Source of the DNA: Xanthobacter agilis
GTDB lineage: Bacteria > Pseudomonadota > Alphaproteobacteria > Rhizobiales > Xanthobacteraceae
Reading direction: 5' to 3'
DNA: 64,000 nt
NCBI RefSeq assembly: GCF_021730435.1
Contig: NZ_JABWGX010000001.1
Location: 1-64,000, forward strand
A program made the translations under genes and the position numbers. The notes beneath the pieces were generated by a model. The model worked only from the letters and a program-made list of their open reading frames with translations. It had not been told where the DNA came from and did no database searches. Below, in pieces: positions 54,809 to 62,525 of this stretch (its first letter is position 1; each line of letters opens with the position of its first letter).

Positions 54809-55084
54809 TCAGTCCACGTTGTTCTCGACGATCTCGGCGGTCACAGGATTGAAGTAGACTTCTGCCTTGCGTCCATCGGCATTGTATCCATAGATTTCGT
54901 AGCATCCCGAGATGGTCTTCTTGAACACCTTGATGTTCTTGAAGCCCATCTGGCCGATCTTCTGCTTCATGACCTCTTCGCTGAGCCACTTTTCCTGCGG
55001 CTCCTTGGTGCAGGTCGGGCTGGCAAGAGCCATGGAGGAGGCAAGGCTCAGGGCGACGGCAGCGACGAAAAGTCTGCGGATCAT
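54809..55084 (-). CDS. Small exported PepSY-like protein
   Basis: A 91-residue protein with signal peptide (RLFVAAVALSLASSMALA) and a PepSY domain: SEEVMKQKIGQMGFKNIKVF, then GCYEIYGYNADGRKAEVYFN. ATG at 55084 has GAGGA upstream; the longer frame to 55234 is unconserved. It starts the operon with the cytochrome and two-component genes. It parallels the PepSY-like gene at 42858 next to the other two-component system. Confidence 0.85.
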   Translation of the reverse strand: MIRRLFVAAVALSLASSMALASPTCTKEPQEKWLSEEVMKQKIGQMGFKNIKVFKKTISGCYEIYGYNADGRKAEVYFNPVTAEIVENNVD

Positions 55085-55314
55085 CAGGTTTTCCTCATGC
55101 TGCGGGAAGCGATGGACCAAGGCCATCCCGCCGGCACGTCTCTTAACGATCCCGGCTGACCAAAGCCTGACGGGCAAAGATGCGCGCGCATGCCGAAAAG
55201 GGGGCGCCCCCGATGCGCGCGAAGGATAGACCACGTCAGGACGTCGTCAGCCCGTCCGCGTATCGAAGGGCCGTCGCTCCTTAGGGCGACTGCATCCTTT
55301 CGAGAGACCGATCC

Positions 55315-55788
55315 ATGATCATCGTTCGCAGCCTTCTTGTCGCTGGCGTTCTCGCTTGCGCCTCGCTCGCCGCCCCGGGCTTTGCCGCCGACGCCCTCAA
55401 TCCGCAGACGAAGAAGAACCTGGAAGCGGCCATGCACGGCGAAGCCTTCGCCAACCTGAAATATCAGGCCTATGCCGAGCATGCCCGCAAGAGCGGCCAC
55501 CCCGCGATAGCCAAGCTGTTCGACGAAAACGCGAATGTCGAGGCCAACGAGCATTTCGCCCGCGAGGCAGACGCTCTTGCCCTCGTGAGCAGCGACGAGG
55601 CCAACCTGCTCAACGGCATGGCCGGCGAACACTACGAAAACACCAAGATGTACGTCGAGTTCGCCAACCAGGCCGATGCGGTCGGTGACAAGAAGGTGGC
55701 TGATCTTTTCCGTCAGATCGCCGCCGATGAAGGCGATCACTACGCCGCCTACAAGGCGGCCGTTGAGAAGCTGCGCGCCGGAAAATGA
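55315..55788 (+). CDS. Exported rubrerythrin-like (ferritin-like) protein
   Basis: A 157-residue protein with signal peptide (SLLVAGVLACASLAAPGFAA, residues 6-25). The four-helix ferritin-like core has diiron ligands in EAAMHGEAFANLKY, NVEANEHFAREAD, GMAGEHYENTKMY and IAADEGDHYAAY. There is no rubredoxin domain at the C-terminus. Cytosolic rubrerythrins detoxify peroxide; an exported ferritin-like form may do so in the periplasm using electrons from the neighbouring cytochrome or flavin proteins (inference). Divergent from the PepSY-cytochrome operon. Confidence 0.88.
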   Translation: MIIVRSLLVAGVLACASLAAPGFAADALNPQTKKNLEAAMHGEAFANLKYQAYAEHARKSGHPAIAKLFDENANVEANEHFAREADALALVSSDEANLLNGMAGEHYENTKMYVEFANQADAVGDKKVADLFRQIAADEGDHYAAYKAAVEKLRAGK

Positions 55789-55795
55789 GGTTTCT

Positions 55796-55827
55796 GAGTG
55801 GCGCGAAACTCCTTCTTCGCGCCGCTC
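55796..55827 (+). terminator. Hairpin after the rubrerythrin-like gene
   Basis: Left arm GAGTGGCGCGAA (55796-55807), loop ACTCCTTC, right arm TTCGCGCCGCTC (55816-55827), with one T-G pair and otherwise perfect pairing, 8 bases after the stop. No clear T-run follows, so termination may be inefficient or Rho-assisted. Confidence 0.5.
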
Positions 55828-56038
55828 GTAACGCGCTTCGATGTATCAGAATGTGTTGCAGGCAGTTTTATCGAAAATTCGGAGCATGATGAGATAATAT
55901 TCGATGGTTTAGCTTAGTGATGCCAGGTAAATACTTGCCACGTCTCAGTATTTAAGCTTTCGATTGCTGCGAATACGCCGAACATATATCAGTCCAGAGG
56001 GGGCATTCCTAACTCTTTTGATATCAACGGGAGCGGGA

Positions 56039-56926
56039 ATGGAGCTTCGTCATCTTCGGCATTTCGTGGCGGTTGCAGAAGAGCTCCATTTTACACGTGG
56101 CGCGCAACGCGCCGGCATCGAACAATCGCCATTGTCTCGATCGATCAGGACTCTCGAACGGCGCCTTGGCGTAGTATTATTCGAGCGCACACGGCGATCC
56201 ACGAAGCTAACGCCGGCCGGTGAACGCCTTCTCGTCCATGCGCGTGCGCTCCTCGCATCCGCCGACGAAGCACGCATAGACGTTCGCACTGCAGCAGCGA
56301 CAGGAGACACTATCAGCCATTTGCACATCGGCATTTGCGACGGCGTACCATTTGCGCGTCTCGCGCGACTGATTTCAGAAGTAAAGCGGGATAGTCCGCA
56401 AGTTGTCATTCATGTCCATGAAGCGTCAATGGCGCAGAACGTAGAGGGCTTGCGAAGCGGCTTTCTTGATGCGGCGCTCACGCCGGAGAGCGGATACGGC
56501 AAGGGGATTTTGTCCGAGGCAGTTTGGCGAGATCCGCCGATCGCCGTGATGCCGAGTGGTCATCCCCTGGCCGGAAAGAAGCGGATCAAACTATCTGAGA
56601 TTATTAAAGAGCCTCTCATTCTAAGTCGACCCGATACGGGTCTTAGCCAGCAATCCCAGATCGAACAGCTTGTTCGAACCGCAAGTTCGACCCCCAATAT
56701 TGTTAGTCGCACCACGACGCTTCCGGTGTTGGTTACGCTGGTTCTTGCGGGCTATGGCATCGGAATAGCGACCGCCGCTCAACTCGAGGCGGTCGAGGTG
56801 AATGGCATTGCCCTCCGGCCCCTGAGCGATGCGCCCACTGATCTGAAAACTTGGCTGATGGTGCGTGAGGGGACACTCAGCGAGCCACTATCTCGTTTCG
56901 TCGAGCGAGCTCGGACGATTATTTGA
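56039..56926 (+). CDS. LysR-family transcriptional regulator
   Basis: A 295-residue LysR protein: helix-turn-helix in ELRHLRHFVAVAEELHFTRG and QSPLSRSIRTLERRLGVVLF (residues 2-50), and a substrate domain from about 90 (LHIGICDGVPFARLARLISE). ATG at 56039 has GGGAGCGGG upstream. It faces the end of the trb operon and overlaps the DUF2274 gene tail by 39 bases. LysR genes are a common neighbour of trb operons in alphaproteobacterial elements; targets unknown. The effector is unknown. Confidence 0.9.
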   Translation: MELRHLRHFVAVAEELHFTRGAQRAGIEQSPLSRSIRTLERRLGVVLFERTRRSTKLTPAGERLLVHARALLASADEARIDVRTAAATGDTISHLHIGICDGVPFARLARLISEVKRDSPQVVIHVHEASMAQNVEGLRSGFLDAALTPESGYGKGILSEAVWRDPPIAVMPSGHPLAGKKRIKLSEIIKEPLILSRPDTGLSQQSQIEQLVRTASSTPNIVSRTTTLPVLVTLVLAGYGIGIATAAQLEAVEVNGIALRPLSDAPTDLKTWLMVREGTLSEPLSRFVERARTII

Positions 56927-57151
56927 AGAGCCTCTACGGCCAAGCCGCGCGGCACGGAATCCCTTGTCACGAGCAATAAAGGTTTCGAGCATGAGCGGGG
57001 CCAACGTCAAAGCATCGACAACCGTGCCATGAAGCTCGGAATGAAGAGCGGCATATCGATCGAGGTCGGCTCGAAGTTGCACCGATATGGTAATGGTGAG
57101 TTTGACGGTTTCGGCCTTTGGCACTGGTCCGAGGCAAAGTTTTCTGGTCAA
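56888..57151 (-). CDS. DUF2274 protein at the end of the trb operon
   Basis: An 87-residue soluble protein with the DUF2274 pattern (ETVKLTITISVQLRADLDRY, LAPLMLETFIARDKGFRAAR). Such genes follow trbI in many trb operons of alphaproteobacterial conjugative elements. Start overlaps the trbI stop by ATGA. It ends inside the convergent LysR gene. Function unknown; the strand-helix-helix look suggests a ribbon-helix-helix-like DNA-binding protein (inference). Confidence 0.85.
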   Translation of the reverse strand: MTRKLCLGPVPKAETVKLTITISVQLRADLDRYAALHSELHGTVVDALTLAPLMLETFIARDKGFRAARLGRRGSSNNRPSSLDETR

Positions 57152-58422
57152 TCATCCCTCCTGATGTCAGCCGTCATCGGTGTGGCGCGATAGGGTCGCA
57201 AGACGAGATCCTTATTGACGATGACGCGGACCGGAAAGCCCGGTCGCACCTTCAAGGTCGGCTGGATATTGAGATTTCGCCGCGTGATTTGCTGGCCGAC
57301 ATCGTTGATGGTGTCCTGGGCGCCGTCGCGCGTCGCGATGATGATCTGATCGCCGTTCGTCCCCTGATTTTGAGGCGCTGCCAACTCGGCGCCGATGCCG
57401 AGCAGCGAGGAGAGGACCGCGCCTCCGATCAGGCGGAACCAGTGATTGTCCACCTCATCTTCGAGGCCCGAATAGCCGGCGGTATCGACGCCGGAGAGAC
57501 GATCCAGCACGATGGAGGAGCCGTCCGGCATGACAAGGCGATTCCAGACCAGGAGCACACGGCTCTGGCCAAAGGCGACGCCGGAATCGTACTGGCCCAT
57601 CAGGCGGGTGCCCTGGGGGATAAGGAGATGCCTACCCGTCGCCGTGTCGTAGACATTCTCGGTGACGGTACCGATGATCTGGCCCGGAAGATCGGAATTG
57701 ATCCCCGTCACCAAGGCGGCCGGAATGATGGTGCCGGCCATCACCTGATAGGGCGAGCGCGGCGTCTGGAGAGTTCCAGATCCGTAGATTTTCTGGTCGG
57801 TTTCTCGGCTCGCGAACGCCTGCTTGCGGTCCTGCATGTTTTGCGTGGTCATTTCATCGACAGGCGGAGCAACGGTCGTTTCCGCACCGGTAGCGCGTAT
57901 GGCGGTAAGATCGAGCCGGTTTGGCTCCGGTGAGGCGGCCGCGGTTGCCGATACCTCCTGTTTCGGGCGCGTCGTCTGAAAGAACACGGCTGCCTTCGCT
58001 GCAGCTTCCGCTTCCTGCTGGGCACGAAGGCGCGCCGCGCGTTTGGCATCCTCTTCCGGATCGGCTCTGAAACTCGGTCGCTCGGGCATGGGCGGAATGC
58101 CCGCCTCCCGTTCGGTGCGCACGACTGGCCCGCCGAGCTCGCCGGGCAAGGGGGCACCGAGCTTCGGTGGTTGAACCTGCGTATAGTCGCGCGGCAACAT
58201 TTGCAGCCCCTCCGCCGGGTTGACGCGATCGGTGTTGTAGAGCTCCTCACCGGTCCGAGCTGATCTGTCCCGGCCTTGCAATGCCCAAATCATCGCGCCG
58301 AGCACTGCGGCCGAGACGGCGCCGGCGAGCGCCATCAAGGTCCAGCGATTGAGACGGGTCACGGGACGCGGCTTGGCGCGAATGGCGAGATCGGGCGGTG
58401 GGGATTTGGGTGGCACGGTCAT
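57148..58422 (-). CDS. trbI: Conjugal transfer protein TrbI (VirB10-like)
   Basis: A 424-residue VirB10 homologue: cytoplasmic N-terminus, one helix (LNRWTLMALAGAVSAAVLGA, residues 24-43), a Pro-rich periplasmic linker and a C-terminal beta domain with YQVMAGTIIPAALVTGINSD and ending FPVRVIVNKDLVLRPY. It spans the envelope and links energy to the outer-membrane part of the secretion channel. Overlaps trbG by 4 bases upstream and the DUF2274 gene downstream. Confidence 0.95.
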   Translation of the reverse strand: MTVPPKSPPPDLAIRAKPRPVTRLNRWTLMALAGAVSAAVLGAMIWALQGRDRSARTGEELYNTDRVNPAEGLQMLPRDYTQVQPPKLGAPLPGELGGPVVRTEREAGIPPMPERPSFRADPEEDAKRAARLRAQQEAEAAAKAAVFFQTTRPKQEVSATAAASPEPNRLDLTAIRATGAETTVAPPVDEMTTQNMQDRKQAFASRETDQKIYGSGTLQTPRSPYQVMAGTIIPAALVTGINSDLPGQIIGTVTENVYDTATGRHLLIPQGTRLMGQYDSGVAFGQSRVLLVWNRLVMPDGSSIVLDRLSGVDTAGYSGLEDEVDNHWFRLIGGAVLSSLLGIGAELAAPQNQGTNGDQIIIATRDGAQDTINDVGQQITRRNLNIQPTLKVRPGFPVRVIVNKDLVLRPYRATPMTADIRRDD

Positions 58423-59429
58423 AGCCCGAAAATCCCCCGCCGGTTGCCGTCGGTGCGCGAGATACGCACGATCTGCTGCTTCTCGCCTCCGAGACGAAGC
58501 TCGGCCGCACCGAACAAGCGATCGACGATGTAATAAGGCGGTTTTGCGCGGTAGTTGACGAGCTGGTTCTCCCCGGTGGGGCCGACAACGAACAGCGGCG
58601 GCAACTCGCCCTGGGCGATACCAGCGGGAAACTGGATATAGACCTTCTCACCGTCGTCGAAGACGCGGGTCGGCCGCCATGATGGATTGTCGCCCGTGAT
58701 CTCATAGCGGAACTGGACTCGCTCGAGCGCGACGGCATTTGCGACCGGCGTGACAGTCCCCGCACGATCGTTCTGACGTTGCAGCGCGAGGAGGCGGTCG
58801 TGTGGATAGTCCCAGGAGACCGACGCCATCCAGGTCTGGGGCGTCGATGTGAGTTCGAGAAGGTAGGTCCGGCGGTTGGTGTTGACCACCAGATTGGTCT
58901 TCAGATCCGGCCGCGTCGGTTTCACCAGGATGTGGGTCTGCTGGCTTCCGCCCCCACCGCTGGTCGTGTCACCGATCACCCATCGCACGGTGTCGCCGGC
59001 CGAGACGGAAATCAGCTCTTCGCCGCTCTGCAGGGCGATGTCCGTTACTTTTTCAGGCGCCGCATAAACCTGATAGAGCGCGCCGGCCATGTAGGGCCAG
59101 ACCTGCGTGGCGTTGACATAGCCGGTGCGGGTCGGCTGCACGCGGGCGGCATCATTGGCCGTCGTGACGCGCAGCTTCGGATCGGCAGGTTCAACTGTTC
59201 CGCCCTTGACCGGCATCGGCTTCAACTGGCCGGGCAGCGGCAACGGCTTCGGCAGCTCGACTATTTCGACGGGACCAGCCGCTTCGACGATCCGGCTCGC
59301 CTCGTAGGGGTCATCCAGGGAGATTTCCGGCGGCGGTGTTTTCCCGGCGCAACCCGCCAGCAACGTGACGGACGAGAGGAGGAGAATGCGGAATGGCAGC
59401 ATGCGGGTCATGATCCTTTTCTCCTTCAC
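58419..59429 (-). CDS. trbG: Conjugal transfer protein TrbG (VirB9-like)
   Basis: A 336-residue protein with a lipoprotein signal (ILLLSSVTLLAGCAG, lipobox LAGC near residue 25) and the VirB9/TrbG body: ALYQVYAAPEKVTDIALQSG near 120 and FRYEITGDNPSWRPTRVFDD near 240. Forms the outer-membrane-associated ring of the transfer channel. ATG at 59411 (MTRML) is an alternative start. Overlaps trbF and trbI by 4 bases each. Confidence 0.93.
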   Translation of the reverse strand: MKEKRIMTRMLPFRILLLSSVTLLAGCAGKTPPPEISLDDPYEASRIVEAAGPVEIVELPKPLPLPGQLKPMPVKGGTVEPADPKLRVTTANDAARVQPTRTGYVNATQVWPYMAGALYQVYAAPEKVTDIALQSGEELISVSAGDTVRWVIGDTTSGGGGSQQTHILVKPTRPDLKTNLVVNTNRRTYLLELTSTPQTWMASVSWDYPHDRLLALQRQNDRAGTVTPVANAVALERVQFRYEITGDNPSWRPTRVFDDGEKVYIQFPAGIAQGELPPLFVVGPTGENQLVNYRAKPPYYIVDRLFGAAELRLGGEKQQIVRISRTDGNRRGIFGL

Positions 59430-60121
59430 GACCCGCCGGCGCCGAGTTCACGGCTCCAGTTGATGCCGTTGACGAAAATGCCGAGAGGATTCTTACGCAG
59501 CCGATCCTCGGTGCGCGGTGGTTGCATGATGATGGTGAGGATGCCGGTCCAGCGATCCGTGCCGGCAAGCTGATTGTTCTCATAGCGCCGCTCGATCCAG
59601 CGGATCTGGAAGGAGCTGTCCGATGCGCGCACGACGCTGGTGACCTCGACGGCGACCGACATTTTGCCGACCTTGCCGAACGGATCGTTTGCACGCGCAT
59701 AGTCATTCAACCCGGCGCTGCCGCGATCGGTGGTGAAGTCGTAAGCCTCCAGCCAGTTCTGCCGCACCACGATGGGATCGGTGGGCAGTGCGCGCACATT
59801 CTGTATGAAGCGCGCGAGCGCGTAGGCAATCTGGGCGTCGGTCGGCCGATAGGCTTCCACGGCCGGGCCAATGGTCTTGACTTGACCGAGCTGATCGACC
59901 TCGACCACATAGGGCGTGACGGCGGAGCGGCCAGCCTGCCACAACAGACCGCCAGCCATGCCCACGGCAAGTGTCAGGCAGCCGAAGGACATGAGCCGCC
60001 AATTGCGTGCTTGAACGCGGGCAGAGCCTAGGCGTTCATCCCACAACTGGCCGGCGGCCTGATAGGGCGTGGCGGGTTCCGACGTCTGCGAATAGCGCAC
60101 GCCAGCGCGTTTGAAGCGCAT
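59426..60121 (-). CDS. trbF: Conjugal transfer protein TrbF (VirB8-like)
   Basis: A 231-residue VirB8 homologue: a short cytoplasmic head with WDERLGSARVQARNWRLMSF, one helix (FGCLTLAVGMAGGLLWQAGR) and a periplasmic NTF2-like domain (VEVDQLGQVKTIGPAVEAYR, FQIRWIERRYENNQLAGTDR). Scaffold of the channel's inner-membrane complex. Overlaps trbG by 4 bases and lies 3 bases after trbL. Confidence 0.95.
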   Translation of the reverse strand: MRFKRAGVRYSQTSEPATPYQAAGQLWDERLGSARVQARNWRLMSFGCLTLAVGMAGGLLWQAGRSAVTPYVVEVDQLGQVKTIGPAVEAYRPTDAQIAYALARFIQNVRALPTDPIVVRQNWLEAYDFTTDRGSAGLNDYARANDPFGKVGKMSVAVEVTSVVRASDSSFQIRWIERRYENNQLAGTDRWTGILTIIMQPPRTEDRLRKNPLGIFVNGINWSRELGAGGS

Positions 60122-60124
60122 TGT

Positions 60125-61480
60125 TCAATCCTCCTGTCGCAGGGATGGGTTGGCTCCCGAGCCGCCATGATCTCCCGAGCGAAGGGCGTGAGCCGCAGTG
60201 GTTGCTCCGTGGGAGACGTGCGAGTTGCGCGGTCCATGTCTCACGCGGCTGGCCCATGCGGGAGCACCGCCGGCACCGGCGAACGACGCATCGTTCCCAG
60301 CCTCACCCATCGCCCCCATGGGCTTGCCGCCGGTAGCCGTCCAGGCGCCACGGGCGCCAGCGGAAGCACGTGAGCCGACCGTGCCCGCGACGCGTGACAC
60401 GACACTGCGACCCGCCTGCATGACGGCGCCACCACCCGCTTGCGCCACGCCAGCAAGACCAGCTCCAACGGCTCCCATGCCCGATGCACCGGACGTCGCT
60501 GCACCAAGTTCGAAGGCGGCGCGCGCGCCGCCCGACATGGTGGATGCCGCCTTGACGCCGGAACCGATAGCGGCCCCACCAAGCCGTGCCGCGCCGATAG
60601 CTCCTGCGCCTGCCGCGACCGCCATGCCGCCGGCGGCGAGCGCGGTGCCGGCGACTGCACCCGCCCCGAGCTGCGGGGCTCCGGAGACGAGCCCCGTCGC
60701 GATCGACGGGCCGAAGATGCCCAACCCAAGCATGGCGAGCGACGCCAGCATGATCGCCAGCGCATGATCGATGGACGGCTCTGTTCCCGCCGAGGCGCGA
60801 AATTCCGCGAAGAGGCCGTTGCCGATGCCAACGATAACGGCAAGGACCAGGATCTTGATCCCGGACGACACGACATTGCCGAGCACGCGTTCGGCCAGGA
60901 AGGCGGTCTTGTTCCAAAATGCGAAGGGCACCAGCACGAAGCCGGCCAACGTGGTCAACTTGAACTCCAGCAACGTCACAAAGAGCTGCACCGCGAGCAC
61001 GAAGAAACTGACGATGACCACGAGCCAGGCGAGGAACAGGACGGCGATGGTGTCGATGTTGGAGAAGACGGAGGTGAAGCCGGACAAGTCGCCTATCTGC
61101 GCGAGGATCGGCCGGCCGGCGTCCATGCCGACGGAGGCGAGCTTACCGGGACGCAGGAAATCGTCCTGAGACAGGCCGGAGCCAGAGGCGGTCAGGCCGA
61201 GCCCGGCGAAGGATCTGAAGATGATGCCGGCCAGCGAATTGAAGTTTGTAATGATGTAGGCGAAGGCCCCGACATAGAGGACCTTCTTGATGAGCTTCGC
61301 CAGAATCTCATCATTGCCGGCTCCGAAGGCCCAGAACAGGCCGGCGAGCGTTATATCGATGGCGATGAGCGTCGCCGAAAGGTAAGCGATCTCACCGTGA
61401 AGCAGGCCAAACCCGCTGTCGATATATTGCGAGAAGGTGTCGGTGAAACGGTCGATGACGGAGAGATCGTCCATGGACAA
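60125..61480 (-). CDS. trbL: Conjugal transfer protein TrbL (VirB6-like)
   Basis: A 451-residue polytopic protein: IDRFTDTFSQYIDSGFGLLH at the N-terminus, then helices such as LAGLFWAFGAGNDEILAKL and AVLFLAWLVVIVSFFVLAVQ, followed by a long Gly/Ala-rich, weakly structured C-terminal region (from about 265). This layout is characteristic of TrbL. Inner-membrane channel component. Directly adjacent to trbK upstream and trbF downstream. Confidence 0.95.
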   Translation of the reverse strand: MSMDDLSVIDRFTDTFSQYIDSGFGLLHGEIAYLSATLIAIDITLAGLFWAFGAGNDEILAKLIKKVLYVGAFAYIITNFNSLAGIIFRSFAGLGLTASGSGLSQDDFLRPGKLASVGMDAGRPILAQIGDLSGFTSVFSNIDTIAVLFLAWLVVIVSFFVLAVQLFVTLLEFKLTTLAGFVLVPFAFWNKTAFLAERVLGNVVSSGIKILVLAVIVGIGNGLFAEFRASAGTEPSIDHALAIMLASLAMLGLGIFGPSIATGLVSGAPQLGAGAVAGTALAAGGMAVAAGAGAIGAARLGGAAIGSGVKAASTMSGGARAAFELGAATSGASGMGAVGAGLAGVAQAGGGAVMQAGRSVVSRVAGTVGSRASAGARGAWTATGGKPMGAMGEAGNDASFAGAGGAPAWASRVRHGPRNSHVSHGATTAAHALRSGDHGGSGANPSLRQED

Positions 61481-61786
61481 TCACTCCGCGTCCGGCGCGA
61501 TGGGGTCGGTCTTCTTCAGCGACGGGAACAGATCGACCGGATGTGGCGTGTACGGTGTTCTGCCTGAACCCATGAAGCGGCGCCGCTGCGCCTTGCTAGC
61601 CATGGTGCACAGCTCGTCGCCTGTCCCAACCCAGTCGTCCTTGCACAGCTTTTGCACCTCACGGAGCCGTTGCGGATCGGCGGCGAGGCTGTCCACCGTG
61701 TCGGCCGCCCGCGCGGATTGGGCGAGAAGTCCGGCGCCGATGGCAATCGCGGCCACGACAGAGAGACGGATAATTTGTCTGAGCAT
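61481..61786 (-). CDS. trbK: TrbK-like entry-exclusion or small transfer protein
   Basis: A 101-residue protein with a signal peptide (RLSVVAAIAIGAGLLAQSAR) and a mature part containing two Cys (VQKLCKDDWVGTGDELCTMA) and RRRFMGSGRTPYTPHPVD. Matches the small TrbK-alt-type gene found between trbJ and trbL in such operons; a role in entry exclusion is the usual annotation. ATG at 61786 is chosen as the family start; the frame upstream to 62062 overlaps trbJ and is not conserved. Confidence 0.8.
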   Translation of the reverse strand: MLRQIIRLSVVAAIAIGAGLLAQSARAADTVDSLAADPQRLREVQKLCKDDWVGTGDELCTMASKAQRRRFMGSGRTPYTPHPVDLFPSLKKTDPIAPDAE

Positions 61787-61796
61787 GGCGGGCCCC

Positions 61797-62525
61797 TCAA
61801 TCGCGGAACAACCGGACGGGTGCCGGCGCATAGCTGTTGCCATCGCCCATGAATCGGCGGCGAACCTCACGCGCCCGCTCTTCCTCAGCGACGGCACGGG
61901 CCTGTTCCGCGGCGACGGCGCGGTCCTGAGAGAGCTTGAGCCGGGACGCATCGATCGCCTGCTTAGCCTGAAGGGCAAGGAGCTGGTTGGTCGCCTGCGT
62001 CGCGTCGAGATTCCCCGTTGCTGACTGACTGCGAGTGACGAGATCGCTGAGAGTAGCCTCATCGGAAGCGAGGTTTTCGGAGACCTGCGCCTGCATCTTC
62101 ATGGCCGTTTCCAGAGCGGCCCGAGACTGCTCCCAGCGCTTTCGCACATCGGCGAGGATCTGGTCGCCCGATGCGGATGCCGCGTATTCCTTCGGGTAGA
62201 GCTGCTGGAATTGCTGTTCCATCGCCGATATGTCGAAGCTCAAGCCCTCGGCCTCTTTGATAAGGCGCTCCGTCTTGGCGACGGACTGCTTCATCTCGTT
62301 TAGTGCGGAGAAGTCGAGGCTCGTCAGGTTCTTTGTTTGATTGAGGAGCGACTGAGCTTCGTTTTGCAGGCTCTTGATCTGGTTGTTGACCTGGTCCAAG
62401 GCTCGGACCGCCGACAGCACATTCTGGCTGTAGTTGTTTGGATCGAAGACGATCTGCGCCGCGACCGGCGGCGCGAGAGCGATGCCAAGCGCGCAGGCGC
62501 CGGCAAGGCAAAGTGGTGTCCTCAT
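61797..62525 (-). CDS. trbJ: Conjugal transfer protein TrbJ (VirB5-like)
   Basis: A 242-residue secreted protein: signal peptide (LAGACALGIALAPPVAAQ), then the TrbJ start IVFDPNNYSQNVLSAVRALD and a long helical, coiled-coil body (KSLQNEAQSLLNQTKNLTSL, AAEQARAVAEEERAREVRRR). VirB5-like proteins are minor pilus components or pilus tip adhesins. Start ATG at 62525 overlaps the trbE stop by 4 bases. Ends with SYAPAPVRLFRD. Confidence 0.93.
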   Translation of the reverse strand: MRTPLCLAGACALGIALAPPVAAQIVFDPNNYSQNVLSAVRALDQVNNQIKSLQNEAQSLLNQTKNLTSLDFSALNEMKQSVAKTERLIKEAEGLSFDISAMEQQFQQLYPKEYAASASGDQILADVRKRWEQSRAALETAMKMQAQVSENLASDEATLSDLVTRSQSATGNLDATQATNQLLALQAKQAIDASRLKLSQDRAVAAEQARAVAEEERAREVRRRFMGDGNSYAPAPVRLFRD

